A DNA stretch of 64,000 bases, taken from the NCBI RefSeq assembly GCF_024228675.1, contig NZ_CP100461.1:1674001-1738000 (forward strand). Reading direction: 5' to 3'. Source of the stretch: Salinigranum marinum. GTDB taxonomy: Archaea; Halobacteriota; Halobacteria; Halobacteriales; Haloferacaceae. Positions 9,172-16,899 of this stretch are shown here, one piece after another (within the stretch, counting starts at the first letter, position 1; every line of letters starts with the position of its first letter). Below the pieces are notes generated by a model that was given only the letters and a program-made list of their open reading frames with translations, was not told the DNA's origin and searched no databases. A program made the translations under genes and the position numbers.

Positions 9172-10293
9172 ATGACAGATTTCTCAGACCGGGTGGAGCG
9201 CATCTCCATCAGCGGCATCCGCGAGGTGTTCGAGGCGGCGGGCGAGGGCGCGATCAACCTCGGGCTCGGCCAGCCCGACTTCGCGGCACCGGAGCACGCC
9301 CGCCGGGCAGCCACGGAGGCGATCATGGCGGGCGAGGCAGACGCGTACACCGAGAACAAGGGGATGGTCTCGCTCCGGGAGGCGATCGCGGCCAAACACG
9401 AACACGACCAGGGGATCGAGCTCTCGCCCGACGACGTCATCGCCACCGCCGGCGGCTCCGAAGCGCTGCACATCGCGCTGGAGGCGCACGTCGACGTGGG
9501 CGACGAGGTGATCATCCCCGACCCGGGCTTCGTCTCCTACGACGCGCTGACGAAGCTCGCTGGTGGCGAGCCAGTGCCGGTCCCCCTGCGCGAGGACCTG
9601 ACGATCGATCCCGACGCGATCGAGGCGGCGATCACCGACGACACCGCCGCGTTCGTCGTCAACTCTCCCGGCAACCCCACGGGCGCGGTCTCGACCGAAG
9701 CGGACGTCCGGGAGTTCGCCCGGATCGCCGACGAGCACGACGTGCTCTGTCTCTCCGACGAGGTGTACGAGTACACCGTCTTCGAGGGCGCCCACCACTC
9801 GCCGATCGAGTACGCCGAGACGGACAACGTCGTCGTCATCAACTCCGCGTCGAAGCTCTTCTCGATGACGGGCTGGCGGCTCGGCTGGGTGTACGGGTCC
9901 AGCCGGCGCGTCGAACGGATGGTCCGCGTCCACCAGTACGTGCAGGCATGTGCCTCCGCTCCCGCCCAGTACGCCGCGGAAGCCGCCCTCACCGGCTCGT
10001 CCGAACTCGTCGCGGAGATGACCCAGTCGTTCCGCGAGCGCCGTGACCTCCTCCTCGACGGTCTCGAGGAGATCGGGCTGGAGTGTCCCACGCCCAAAGG
10101 GGCGTTCTACGCGATGCCGAAGGTGCCGGAGGGGTTCGTCGACGCCTGCATCGAACGAGGGGTCATCGTCGTCCCCGGCGAGGCGTTCGGTTCTCACGGG
10201 AAGGGGTACGCCCGGATCTCGTACGCGACGAACGTCGCGGAGTTGGAGGAGGCGCTGGATCGGATGGGCGCGGCGTACGAGGCCGTGCAGTAG
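9172..10293 (+). CDS. PLP-dependent aminotransferase, class I/II (aspartate aminotransferase-like)
   Basis: 373 residues, fold-type I. The N-terminus has the LGLGQPDFAAPEH motif, the cofactor-phosphate region is GGSEALHIAL, and Asn/Asp/Tyr cofactor contacts lie in NSPGNPTG and CLSDEVYEY. The PLP-Schiff-base lysine is in NSASKLFSMTGWRLGW, and the C-terminal substrate-carboxylate arginine is in GYARISYA. This is the Igamma subgroup, which includes archaeal aspartate and aromatic aminotransferases. GAGGGT directly precedes the ATG. Substrate specificity cannot be fixed from sequence. Confidence 0.93.
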   Translation: MTDFSDRVERISISGIREVFEAAGEGAINLGLGQPDFAAPEHARRAATEAIMAGEADAYTENKGMVSLREAIAAKHEHDQGIELSPDDVIATAGGSEALHIALEAHVDVGDEVIIPDPGFVSYDALTKLAGGEPVPVPLREDLTIDPDAIEAAITDDTAAFVVNSPGNPTGAVSTEADVREFARIADEHDVLCLSDEVYEYTVFEGAHHSPIEYAETDNVVVINSASKLFSMTGWRLGWVYGSSRRVERMVRVHQYVQACASAPAQYAAEAALTGSSELVAEMTQSFRERRDLLLDGLEEIGLECPTPKGAFYAMPKVPEGFVDACIERGVIVVPGEAFGSHGKGYARISYATNVAELEEALDRMGAAYEAVQ

Positions 10294-10352
10294 TCGAACG
10301 GAGTCGCGCAGGTCACACACCCGTCGGTGGCCACGGCCTCGCTGGCATCGGA

Positions 10353-10424
10353 TCCACAGGTTCGGACGGATCCACGGGGTCGGTCGGGTCCACGGGGTCG
10401 GTCGGGTCCACGGGGTCGGTCGGA
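10353..10424. repeat. Four-copy 18-bp tandem repeat between convergent genes
   Basis: Unit tccacggggtcggtcggg. Two copies are exact (10371-10388, 10389-10406). The third differs in the last base (10407-10424), and the copy at 10353-10370 is diverged at about six positions. It fills the space between the aminotransferase stop and the YchF stop and ends one base before the latter. It is not CRISPR-like because there are no spacers. Confidence 0.95.
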
Positions 10425-10425
10425 C

Positions 10426-11601
10426 CTACCGCGCGGTGCTGACGATCTTGATCACGTCGCCCTCCACGAGTTCGTAGTCCTCGCCGATCCGCCGGTTCGA
10501 CTTCGCGTCGACCGCGTGGAGGTATCCCTCGCCGATGTCGGAGTGGACGGCGTAGGCCAGATCACGCGGCGTCGACCCCCGCGGGAGCAGGAAGGCGTCC
10601 GGGAGGGTGTCGCCCGTCCCGTCGGTCCACTTCGACTCGTTCTGGACGGGGTAGACGGTGACGTGGTCGAGCAGGTCGTACACCGCGGTGTTGATCGACT
10701 GCTGGACCCCCGTTCCCCCGTGCCCCTCGACGACCTCGCGGATCTTTTCTAACCCCTGCCGCTGGGCCGCCGAGAGGTCGCCCGCGATCGCGAAGTCGTC
10801 GTCTCCGGGGTCGTAGTCGACGACGCCCGCCTCCGCCCCTTTGCGGAGGGCGAGTTCGCCGTCGGCGGTCGCCGCCACGGTCAGTTTCCCCGTCTCGCGC
10901 ATCCGATCGAGGTTCTCGGGCGGGGCGACGTCAGCCTTGTTCGCCACGAGCACGATCGGCTTCGTCCGTTTGCGGATCTCGCGGGCGAGCGCCTCCGTTT
11001 CCGTCGTCGTCCACTGGATCGGGTCGTCGGGGTACTCCAGATCGCGCAGGGTCGCGGCGACCTCGTACTCCGTGGCACCGACGCCGGTCAGGAGCTCCGA
11101 GAGGGCGTCGTCGATGTCGAACTCCGGCGACCGCGACTTGCGCTCGACGGACTCCCAGTTGCGCTCGACGATGCCGGCGATCCACTGGTCCATCTCCCGC
11201 TCGATGAAGTCGACCTCGTCGATCGGATCGTACGTCCCGACCTCGACGGGTTCGCCCTCCTCGTTCGTCCCGCCCGAGGCGTCGACGACGTTGAGGATGG
11301 CGTCGGCGTCCGTGAGCTGGTCGAGGAACTGGTTCCCCAGACCGCGCCCTTCGTGCGCGCCGGGGACGAGCCCCGCGACGTCGACGAGTTCGACGGGGAC
11401 GTACCGCTTGCCGTCCTCGCAGTTCCCGCAGCGCTCGTCTCGATCGAGGCAGGGGCAGCGCGTCCGCGCGTACGTGACCCCCCGGTTGGCGTCGATCGTC
11501 GTGAACGGGTAGTTGGCGACGGCGACGTCGGCCATCGTGGCCGCCTTGTAGAACGTGGACTTGCCCGCGTTGGGCTTGCCCGCGAGCGCGAGCGAGAGCA
11601 T
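10426..11601 (-). CDS. YchF/OLA1-family translation-associated GTPase/ATPase
   Basis: 391 residues. The G1 loop is GKPNAGKST (8-16), the switch region includes NYPFTTIDANRG, G3 is DVAGLVPGAHEGRGLGNQFL, and G4 is NKAD. The C-terminal about 80 residues form a TGS domain (AVHSDIGEGYLHAVDAK). This universally conserved family binds ribosomes and prefers ATP in bacteria and eukaryotes. A cluster of four cysteines (CPCLDRDERCGNC) between G1 and G3 is seen in archaeal members and may bind a metal. It is convergent with the aminotransferase across the 18-bp repeats. Confidence 0.95.
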   Translation of the reverse strand: MLSLALAGKPNAGKSTFYKAATMADVAVANYPFTTIDANRGVTYARTRCPCLDRDERCGNCEDGKRYVPVELVDVAGLVPGAHEGRGLGNQFLDQLTDADAILNVVDASGGTNEEGEPVEVGTYDPIDEVDFIEREMDQWIAGIVERNWESVERKSRSPEFDIDDALSELLTGVGATEYEVAATLRDLEYPDDPIQWTTTETEALAREIRKRTKPIVLVANKADVAPPENLDRMRETGKLTVAATADGELALRKGAEAGVVDYDPGDDDFAIAGDLSAAQRQGLEKIREVVEGHGGTGVQQSINTAVYDLLDHVTVYPVQNESKWTDGTGDTLPDAFLLPRGSTPRDLAYAVHSDIGEGYLHAVDAKSNRRIGEDYELVEGDVIKIVSTAR

Positions 11602-11658
11602 ACCGCTTCCCTCGTCCGTCCGGGAAAACTGCCTTTCGGTCGCGGTGTCGGACGGGCC

Positions 11659-12723
11659 CTACTCCCGGCTGTCGTCCGACGAGTCGGGGCCGGCGTCGGT
11701 GTCCGCGTCGGCGTCCGCGTCGGCATCCCCGGTTTCCGTCTCGTCCTCGCGGTCATCGGGCGGCCCCGCTGGCCCGCTCGGCACGTCCTCAACGACGCGC
11801 TCGCCGCGGCCGAACGGCCACCAGCCGCGTCGCCACGCGAGCGCCCCGCCGAGCAGTCCGAAGGGGGTCGCGAGCACGAGCAGGTACGGGAGGACGTAGC
11901 CGAGGACGACGACGCCGGCCTGGACGGCGACGACGACGCCGTTGACCGATTCGAGGAAGGCGCCGACGAAGCCGATGTCGTACCACTTCTCGTCGACGCC
12001 GAGGCGGTCGGGTCGGTCCTCGCGGATCTCGACGGTGATCGTCGAGAGCGCGACCCGGCGTTCGAGCGACTGCTGTCGCGCCTCCAGCCGTTCGATCTCG
12101 GTCTGGACCTCCGAGAGACGGCGCTCGACCTGGAGGATCGACTCGGTGTCGTTCGCCCGCTCGTACAGCGTGCGGAGGCGGTCGCGCTGAGCCCGGAGGT
12201 TGCTCAGGCGCGCCTCGATGTCGACGAGTTGCTCCGTGACGTCTTCCGTGGAAGTCGACGACTCGATGACCTCCCCCTCGCGCTGGACGTCCGCGAACGT
12301 CGTCGCGAACCGCTCGTTCGGCACCCGGAGCACGACCGTCCCCGTCAGGTACGTCTGTTCACCCACACGTTGCTGGCGTTGCTTGGTGTCGGAGACGAAG
12401 CCGCCCCGGGACTCCACCAGCCGAGTGAGGTTCCGCTCTGTCGCCTCGAAGTCGTCGACTTCGAGCGTCACTCGCCCGGTTCTGATGAGCGCCCGGGAGT
12501 CGATCGACCCCGTCGACGACGCGTCGTCCGAGGTGCCCCCCGACTGGGCGACGGCGGTCGCTTCGGGCTCTGCCTGAGCGGTCGCCGCGGCGTCACTGTA
12601 CTCCGCGCCATCGGCCCCGCCGCTGTCGCCACCCCCGCTCTGTGCGGCCCCGCCACAGCCGGCGAGCACCGTCAGGAGCACGACGACGACCGTCGCGGCT
12701 GTCCGAGTTCGACTCCGTTCCAT
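11659..12723 (-). CDS. DUF4349 membrane-anchored lipoprotein
   Basis: 354 residues. The signal peptide TAATVVVVLLTVLAGCGG ends in a lipobox, so the protein is lipid-anchored outside. A low-complexity Gly/Asp/Ala region precedes the DUF4349 body (ALIRTGRVTLEVDDF, GGFVSDTKQ, YLTGTVVLRVPNERF). A long coiled coil (about residues 150-210) and one transmembrane segment near VVLGYVLPYLLVLATPFGLLG follow. A short acidic tail remains on the cytoplasmic side. The family is widespread in bacteria and haloarchaea and has no established role. It is separated from the histidine kinase by 54 nt and could be in its transcription unit. Confidence 0.85.
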   Translation of the reverse strand: MERSRTRTAATVVVVLLTVLAGCGGAAQSGGGDSGGADGAEYSDAAATAQAEPEATAVAQSGGTSDDASSTGSIDSRALIRTGRVTLEVDDFEATERNLTRLVESRGGFVSDTKQRQQRVGEQTYLTGTVVLRVPNERFATTFADVQREGEVIESSTSTEDVTEQLVDIEARLSNLRAQRDRLRTLYERANDTESILQVERRLSEVQTEIERLEARQQSLERRVALSTITVEIREDRPDRLGVDEKWYDIGFVGAFLESVNGVVVAVQAGVVVLGYVLPYLLVLATPFGLLGGALAWRRGWWPFGRGERVVEDVPSGPAGPPDDREDETETGDADADADADTDAGPDSSDDSRE

Positions 12724-12777
12724 ACCCGGTCGTCACACGGACACGTCAAAACCCTTGGTTAGGGACAAAGGCGCGCT

Positions 12778-14373
12778 TCACTCATCGACGCCGTCGTCTC
12801 CGACCCCCGCCCCGTCTCCGGTGGCCGACGTGTCGACCCCGCGCACCTCGAAGCGCGCGCCGCCCGCCGCGCTCTCCGTCACCGAGAGGGTCCAGCCGTG
12901 GGCCTCGGCGATCTCGTGGACGATACAGAGCCCCAGGCCGAGCCCCCCTTCCTCGTCGGTTGTGTACCCCCAGTCGAACACGCGGTCGCGGTCGGCCGGC
13001 GGGATGCCCGGGCCGTCGTCCGCGACGGCGAACCCTCGCTCGTCGCCGTCGACGAACCACTCGACGTGGACGGACGCGCCGTGCTCGGCGGCGTCCTCGC
13101 GAGTCCCCGAGCGAGGGCTCGTGGAGCCGTGCTCCACGGCGTCGTCGGCGTCCCGCTGACTGCTCGTCGAACCGTGTTCGACCGCGTTCGAGAGCAGGTT
13201 CTCGAACAGTCGGTACAGCGCGTCCCGGTCGGCGCGGATGACGAGGCCGTCGCGGTCTCCGAGGTCGACCGAGAGCGTCGCCGTGGGCGGCGCGACGGGT
13301 GCCCAGGCCTCGGTGACCGCGTCACGGAATGGGACGTCGTCGAGATCGTAGACGGTCTCAGGCCGGCGGGCGAGCGTGAGGAGGCTCTCGACGATGTCGG
13401 CCATTCGAGCGAGCGCGCGAGAGACGCGCTCGACGTTCTCGTCGACCGCTTCCGTGTCGCCCGCCTCCGCGGCGTCTCGCAACAGCACGACCGATCCCTC
13501 GACGACGTTCAACGGGGCCCGGAGGTCGTGGCTGACGATGCCGGCGAACCGATCGAGTCGCTCGTTCTGGCGGTCGAGCCGCTCGTTCTGCCGTTCGAGT
13601 CGCGCTCGGCGCTCGCGGTCGGCCGTGACGTCCTGCGTGAGCGCCATCCCGGCGACCACGGCTCCGGTCCGGTCCCGAACCGGGACCGTGTGCCCGCGGA
13701 ACACCTGCCCCTCGTAGCTGAACTCGAAGTCGGACCGGTCGCCGTCGAGCGCCGCCCGGTACAGCGGGCCGTACCGCTCGACGAACGCCGGCGAGTGTGC
13801 CTCCTCAAAGCGTTCGCCTTCGAGGTCGTCCGGATCGAGGGAGAGATCCTCGAACACCGTCCCCGCGACGACGAGGTAGCGCATCTCCCGGTCGTAGAGC
13901 GCGACGGCACCGTTCGGCAGGTTCTCCGCCAGCGTCCGGTACCGCTGACTGTCGTCGTCGGTCCGGGGAGTCCACTCCCGGCCGAGCGCGGTTTCGACCG
14001 CCTCGTCCAGCGGCGTCCCCGCGAGGCAGTAGCCGGTGAGTCCGGCGGCGACCGCTTCGCTGGCCAGCCGTTCGGAGCCGTCCGCCGGACCGGGTGCGAG
14101 CACCGTCGCGACGTCGCGTGCGTGCTCGCGGACCCATCGGAGGAGGCAGAGCCCCTCGTCGTCGGGGAGGACCGCCGCGCTCGCCACGCAGTCGGGCCAC
14201 TGGTCGGTCGTCGCGTCGGCGTTCGAGCCCCACTCACCGAACACGCGGCGGGCTTCGGCCGCAGTCTCGACGCGTCGGACGTCGAACTCGCCTCGCGCGT
14301 CCAGGTCAGCGCCGACGTCGGCGTCGACGCCGACGAGGAGGACGCGTGCGCGCGGCACCCCCTCGGGTTCCAT
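12778..14373 (-). CDS. Orphan PAS-domain sensor histidine kinase with repeated N-box insertion
   Basis: 531 residues from the ATG at 14373. An N-terminal receiver-like domain (VLLVGVDADVG) lacks a clear phospho-Asp. One PAS domain follows (LAENLPNGAVALYD), then a short coiled coil of repeated RQNERLD units. The HisKA dimerisation helix carries the phosphoacceptor in VSHDLRAPLN, and the HATPase domain has the G1 box ADDGPGIPP and G2 GLGLGLCIVHEI. No transmembrane segment is seen, so it is cytoplasmic. After the N-box (ENLLSNAVEHG) the motif is copied: VEHGST occurs twice and a diverged AEHGA once, at 15-16 residue spacing, lengthening the loop before the next strand. No response regulator lies beside it. 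Confidence 0.92.
   Translation of the reverse strand: MEPEGVPRARVLLVGVDADVGADLDARGEFDVRRVETAAEARRVFGEWGSNADATTDQWPDCVASAAVLPDDEGLCLLRWVREHARDVATVLAPGPADGSERLASEAVAAGLTGYCLAGTPLDEAVETALGREWTPRTDDDSQRYRTLAENLPNGAVALYDREMRYLVVAGTVFEDLSLDPDDLEGERFEEAHSPAFVERYGPLYRAALDGDRSDFEFSYEGQVFRGHTVPVRDRTGAVVAGMALTQDVTADRERRARLERQNERLDRQNERLDRFAGIVSHDLRAPLNVVEGSVVLLRDAAEAGDTEAVDENVERVSRALARMADIVESLLTLARRPETVYDLDDVPFRDAVTEAWAPVAPPTATLSVDLGDRDGLVIRADRDALYRLFENLLSNAVEHGSTSSQRDADDAVEHGSTSPRSGTREDAAEHGASVHVEWFVDGDERGFAVADDGPGIPPADRDRVFDWGYTTDEEGGLGLGLCIVHEIAEAHGWTLSVTESAAGGARFEVRGVDTSATGDGAGVGDDGVDE
13078..13186 (-). repeat. Tandem VEHGST units in kinase N-box with two perfect hairpins
   Basis: Two perfect 17-nt inverted repeats lie inside the coding sequence: 13121-13137 (GTGGAGC-CGT-GCTCCAC on the plus strand) and 13166-13182 (GTCGAAC-CGT-GTTCGAC). 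Both encode VEHGST on the minus strand. A third, diverged unit encodes AEHGA (about 13078-13092). The periods are about 45 and 48 nt. Confidence 0.9.
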
Positions 14374-14520
14374 ACTGACCCCGAACGCGAGCGAACAAAT
14401 AAGCGTTGACCCGGCACGACAGCGCCACCTCACGCGGGCGTCGGCAAGTCGGTAGCCGGGAGCGACGGAACCGCCGGCCTGCTCGGTCCTGCGACCGACC
14501 GACAGCGGGAAGCGAGTGCC

Positions 14521-15372
14521 TCACTCCGCGTCGCGGGAGGCGTCGACGCCGTGGATACGCATCTCGCCACGGGCGCGGACCGTCCCGTCGACCGTCGCGC
14601 CCTCGTGGAGTTCGAGGTCGCCACAGGAGACGTCGCCGAGGACACGGGCGTCCTCCTCGACGACCACCTGTCCGCCGCGGGTGGTGACGTCGCCGTGGAT
14701 TCGCGTCCCCTCGCCGATGGCGATGTCGCCTTTGGCCCGGAGGCTCCCGAAGACGTTGTTTCGCTCGCCCATCTCGATGCGGGCGGCGCGGATGTTGCCG
14801 TGGAGGCGGCAGTCCGAGCCGACGTGGGCGGGCGTCGAGACCCGCCAGGCGTCGTCCGAGACGTCCGCGCCCCGGGGGACGACCAGCGGCGTCTGTCCGC
14901 CGTCCGAGGTGAGCGCCTGGGCCATCTCGTCGGCCGCGTCCTGCTCGCCGATGCGGAGGAACTGCGAGAGCACGATGAAGTAGAAGACGAGCGTCGGCAT
15001 GGGGTTCCGAATGACGATCCAGCCGCTCGCCTCGAACCCCTGGTCGATGTCGACGTCGTCGCCGATGTCCAGGTCGCCCGAGACCATCAGCCGGCCCTCG
15101 ATGTGGACGCGCTCTCCCAGGTAGGCGTCCGCGCCGACGAGGACGTTGCCCGCGACCTGACACCAGACGTCGAGCCGACAGTCGCCCTCGGCCTCGATGT
15201 CGCCGCCGAACCGGACGCGCTCGCCCGCCATCACGTTCCGCCCGCGGACGCCGAACTCGACGGAACTCTGCCCACCGACGATCACGTCACGGTCGGTGAC
15301 GAGGTCGTGCTCCTCGACGGTGGTCCCGTCGGGGATCTCCAGAGCGTCCAGTGGGTCCGTTCCGAGTGACAC
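14521..15372 (-). CDS. Bactofilin-like polymer-forming beta-helix protein
   Basis: 283 residues built of short repeats with hydrophobic, Gly and Asp residues (NVLVGADAYLGERVHIEGRL, GDIAIGEGTRIHGDV), typical of a bactofilin/left-handed beta-helix fold. Two such blocks (about 25-125 and 180-270) flank a hydrophobic segment, PMPTLVFYFIVLSQFL, near residue 130 that could attach it to the membrane. Bactofilin domains self-assemble into scaffolds; hexapeptide acyltransferases share a similar repeat but I see no catalytic histidine pattern. The exact cellular role is unknown. Confidence 0.75.
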   Translation of the reverse strand: MSLGTDPLDALEIPDGTTVEEHDLVTDRDVIVGGQSSVEFGVRGRNVMAGERVRFGGDIEAEGDCRLDVWCQVAGNVLVGADAYLGERVHIEGRLMVSGDLDIGDDVDIDQGFEASGWIVIRNPMPTLVFYFIVLSQFLRIGEQDAADEMAQALTSDGGQTPLVVPRGADVSDDAWRVSTPAHVGSDCRLHGNIRAARIEMGERNNVFGSLRAKGDIAIGEGTRIHGDVTTRGGQVVVEEDARVLGDVSCGDLELHEGATVDGTVRARGEMRIHGVDASRDAE

Positions 15373-15509
15373 ACCAGGTCATGGCACGTCACGAGTAATA
15401 TACTCTCGTGCGACGCGCGTCTGACGGAGGGAGGCGACCTGTGCCGTCCGTGTTCGTACGTGATCGTCCCACCGAACGTTCAGGGGTGGGAAGCGACCAG
15501 AGCCCCGGT

Positions 15510-15605
15510 TCATCCTGCAAAGAGGATTACGGGTAGTGTACGCAACTGCACCTGCAGCGACGGCTGCGAATCGCCCCTCGTCGAGAAGTCGTCGGGGTCC
15601 GTCAC
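15510..15605 (-). CDS. Tiny ORF, possibly truncated, in the element remnant
   Basis: A GTG start gives 31 residues beginning MTDPDDFSTRGDSQPS and ending in a hydrophobic stretch LPVILFAG before the stop, which suggests a shortened membrane protein. It is the third of three same-direction ORFs. Weak evidence: no ribosome-binding site is obvious, and the ORF may be decayed. Confidence 0.3.
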   Translation of the reverse strand: MTDPDDFSTRGDSQPSLQVQLRTLPVILFAG

Positions 15606-15671
15606 GCCAACCACCCCGTATGGGCGGTCGGCACATCGGCGGTGTAACGCTCGACTGGACCGATATAGACG

Positions 15672-15812
15672 TTACATACGGCCGACCACCTCCTGTGACC
15701 CCTCTCTGGGGCCTGCGGTTGGTCGGTGCGCGCCAATAAATTGGAGCGAAAAGCCGGTGAGGGCAGATGCCTTGGAACGGTGATGGGCCCTCTTGATGGG
15801 CTTTCGCGTCAC
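15672..15812 (-). CDS. Tiny basic ORF in the element remnant
   Basis: 46 residues from a GTG overlapping the stop of the preceding Cys-rich ORF (GTGA). The product is basic (MTRKPIKRAHHRSK at the start), unlike the acidic chromosomal proteins around it. The translational coupling supports a real small gene. No family is recognised. Confidence 0.4.
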   Translation of the reverse strand: MTRKPIKRAHHRSKASALTGFSLQFIGAHRPTAGPREGSQEVVGRM

Positions 15813-15943
15813 GGCTGACACCTCCCATCCTCGAGCGCCACGCAGCGCTTGCCAGGATAGTCGATTGTGCAGCCGCAGAACTCACAGATGGGTGGAGCGC
15901 GGTCGATGCCGTCCAGGCGGACGGTCACGTCGACCACCTCCAT
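15809..15943 (-). CDS. Small CxxC zinc-ribbon-like protein in the element remnant
   Basis: 44 residues. The cysteine pattern C20-x2-C23-x-C25 followed by C34 and C42 (ICEFCGCTIDYPGKRC) looks like a minimal zinc-binding knuckle. Such mini zinc proteins are common next to integrases and in pleolipovirus-type elements of haloarchaea. The ATG is preceded by GAGGGA. The stop overlaps the next ORF. Confidence 0.5.
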   Translation of the reverse strand: MEVVDVTVRLDGIDRAPPICEFCGCTIDYPGKRCVALEDGRCQP

Positions 15944-16101
15944 TCCCTCACAGGATCGCAAGCAAGCGGCGACCCGCGCTTGTTTTGCTGTTGAACTCCC
16001 TTCTGCGAGGGAGTGATCTCAAACCCAGAAGTGGCGAATACGGTCGAATCAGAGTCCGTACCGTGCGGTCGTGAACCCTGAGTATGACCGAGGAACGGTA
16101 G

Positions 16102-16173
16102 TGGACTCGCCGGGATTTGAACCCGGGGCCTCTCCCATGCCAAGGGAGTGATCTACCACTGATCTACGAGCCC
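16102..16173 (-). tRNA. tRNA-Ala (anticodon GGC)
   Basis: The 72-nt minus-strand sequence folds as a full cloverleaf. The acceptor stem GGGCUCG pairs with CGAGUCC and includes the G3-U70 wobble that identifies alanine tRNAs. The anticodon stem CUCCC/GGGAG encloses the loop UUGGCAU, giving anticodon GGC at 34-36. The T-arm is CCGGG-UUCAAAU-CCCGG. The discriminator base is A, and CCA is not encoded. No intron is present. It is a likely integration target for the DNA on its 3' side. Confidence 0.97.
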
Positions 16174-16202
16174 GCTGTCGCACCAGTCCGTATCCGGGTT
16201 AC

Positions 16203-16211
16203 GGTATTAAG
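16203..16211 (-). promoter_or_regulatory. Putative TATA box of tRNA-Ala
   Basis: The minus strand reads CTTAATACC, 30-38 nt before the 5' end of the tRNA. It is a good match to the archaeal TATA position and composition. Confidence 0.55.
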
Positions 16212-16276
16212 GGCTTCGACTCGCTGAGAGCGCGGTACTGGCTCTCACGGAGGCGGTCTCGTGGAGAACGGCGGAG

Positions 16277-16561
16277 TCAGTCCTCTTTCGCGTCGCGGAG
16301 TCGGTCGCGGACGGACTCCAGGTGCGCCGTCGTCTCCTCGTCGGCGCGGTCGATGAGCTGTTCGACGTCCGCGAGCAGGTCGTCGAGTTTCGCGTGTGCC
16401 TCGGCCTCGGTCTCGTCGGCCCCCGCTTCGATGTCGTCGAGCAGCCGCGACACCTGCGAAGAGGCGCGCTGTACGCCGGACTTCAGCTCGTCACCGGCGC
16501 TGTCGAGTGCTTTCGAGAGTTCGTCGCTGGCGGCCTTGAGGTCGTCACGGATGCGGGCCAT
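16277..16561 (-). CDS. Small coiled-coil hypothetical protein
   Basis: 94 residues from MARIRDDLKAA. The whole protein is predicted amphipathic helix with regular hydrophobic spacing (SDELSKALDSAGDELKSGV, DDLLADVEQLIDRADEE), resembling apolipoprotein- or phasin-like coiled-coil proteins. No cysteine or membrane segment is present. The start at 16561 is preferred over an upstream ATG that adds a Cys-rich tail with no coding character. Function unknown; a structural or granule-associated role is only a guess. Confidence 0.7.
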   Translation of the reverse strand: MARIRDDLKAASDELSKALDSAGDELKSGVQRASSQVSRLLDDIEAGADETEAEAHAKLDDLLADVEQLIDRADEETTAHLESVRDRLRDAKED

Positions 16562-16899
16562 GCAGGATCTGTCGGCTCGGCCACACATATATCACTAGGA
16601 CACCTGACAGAACGACTGACCGTCTTCGAAACCCCACGGCGGACGGTCTCGTCCCGGATGGTGCGCGTCCTCGCCGGGTGGTTCGCGCGGATCGTGGGGG
16701 TCCGACGGTCCATCGGGCCCGAAACGAGCCCGCGAGGGATGTCGTAACCGTTTAGTTCGCAGGGCGGGCTCGATGAGATAGGGAACCAGCACGGCCGCAA
16801 ATCTGACTCGTCCGGCGCTCGGACTTGGGATTGCGGAAGTGCGTCGATAGTCGATAGACACGGCGCTCTCCTGCGGTCTGTGGGTTCCAATTCGCACAT
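16562..16899. other. Intergenic region upstream of rps15
   Basis: 338 nt between divergent genes. I see no gene here; the ORFs that cross it have poor codon character. It should carry the promoters for the coiled-coil protein on the left and the rps15 operon on the right. CCGTTTAGTT at about 16749-16758 is the most A/T-rich stretch but is too distant to be the rps15 TATA unless there is a long leader. Confidence 0.4.

Larger units (their letters stand above)
15373..16101. mobile_element. Probable remnant of an integrated element at the tRNA-Ala 3' side
   Basis: About 730 nt without a normal chromosomal gene, directly beyond the 3' end of tRNA-Ala. The part at 15650-16100 is visibly lower in G+C than the flanks, and holds tiny overlapping ORFs in one direction (stop/start overlaps of the GTGA type) including a Cys-rich one. 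That layout resembles haloarchaeal virus or plasmid accessory genes. No integrase gene is left. A 12-bp copy of tRNA sequence lies at 16009-16020. A longer reading frame antisense to nothing (15379-15885, minus) passes through the same DNA but looks non-coding. Confidence 0.5.

Noticed and set aside
9184-10320. 378-residue minus-strand ORF antisense to the aminotransferase
   Set aside because: Val/Arg/His-rich antisense artefact; the plus strand has all aminotransferase motifs.
10353-10424. CRISPR array
   Set aside because: The units abut with no spacers and are only 18 bp; no cas genes nearby.
15379-15885. 168-residue minus-strand ORF in the element remnant
   Set aside because: Composition is Arg/Ser/Pro without regular structure, and it reads across the stop/start-linked small ORFs in another frame.
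15640-16100. Possible SRP (7S) or RNase P RNA in the lower-G+C patch
   Set aside because: I looked for the SRP Alu/S-domain and P-RNA conserved cores and could not find them; the short coding frames explain the DNA better.
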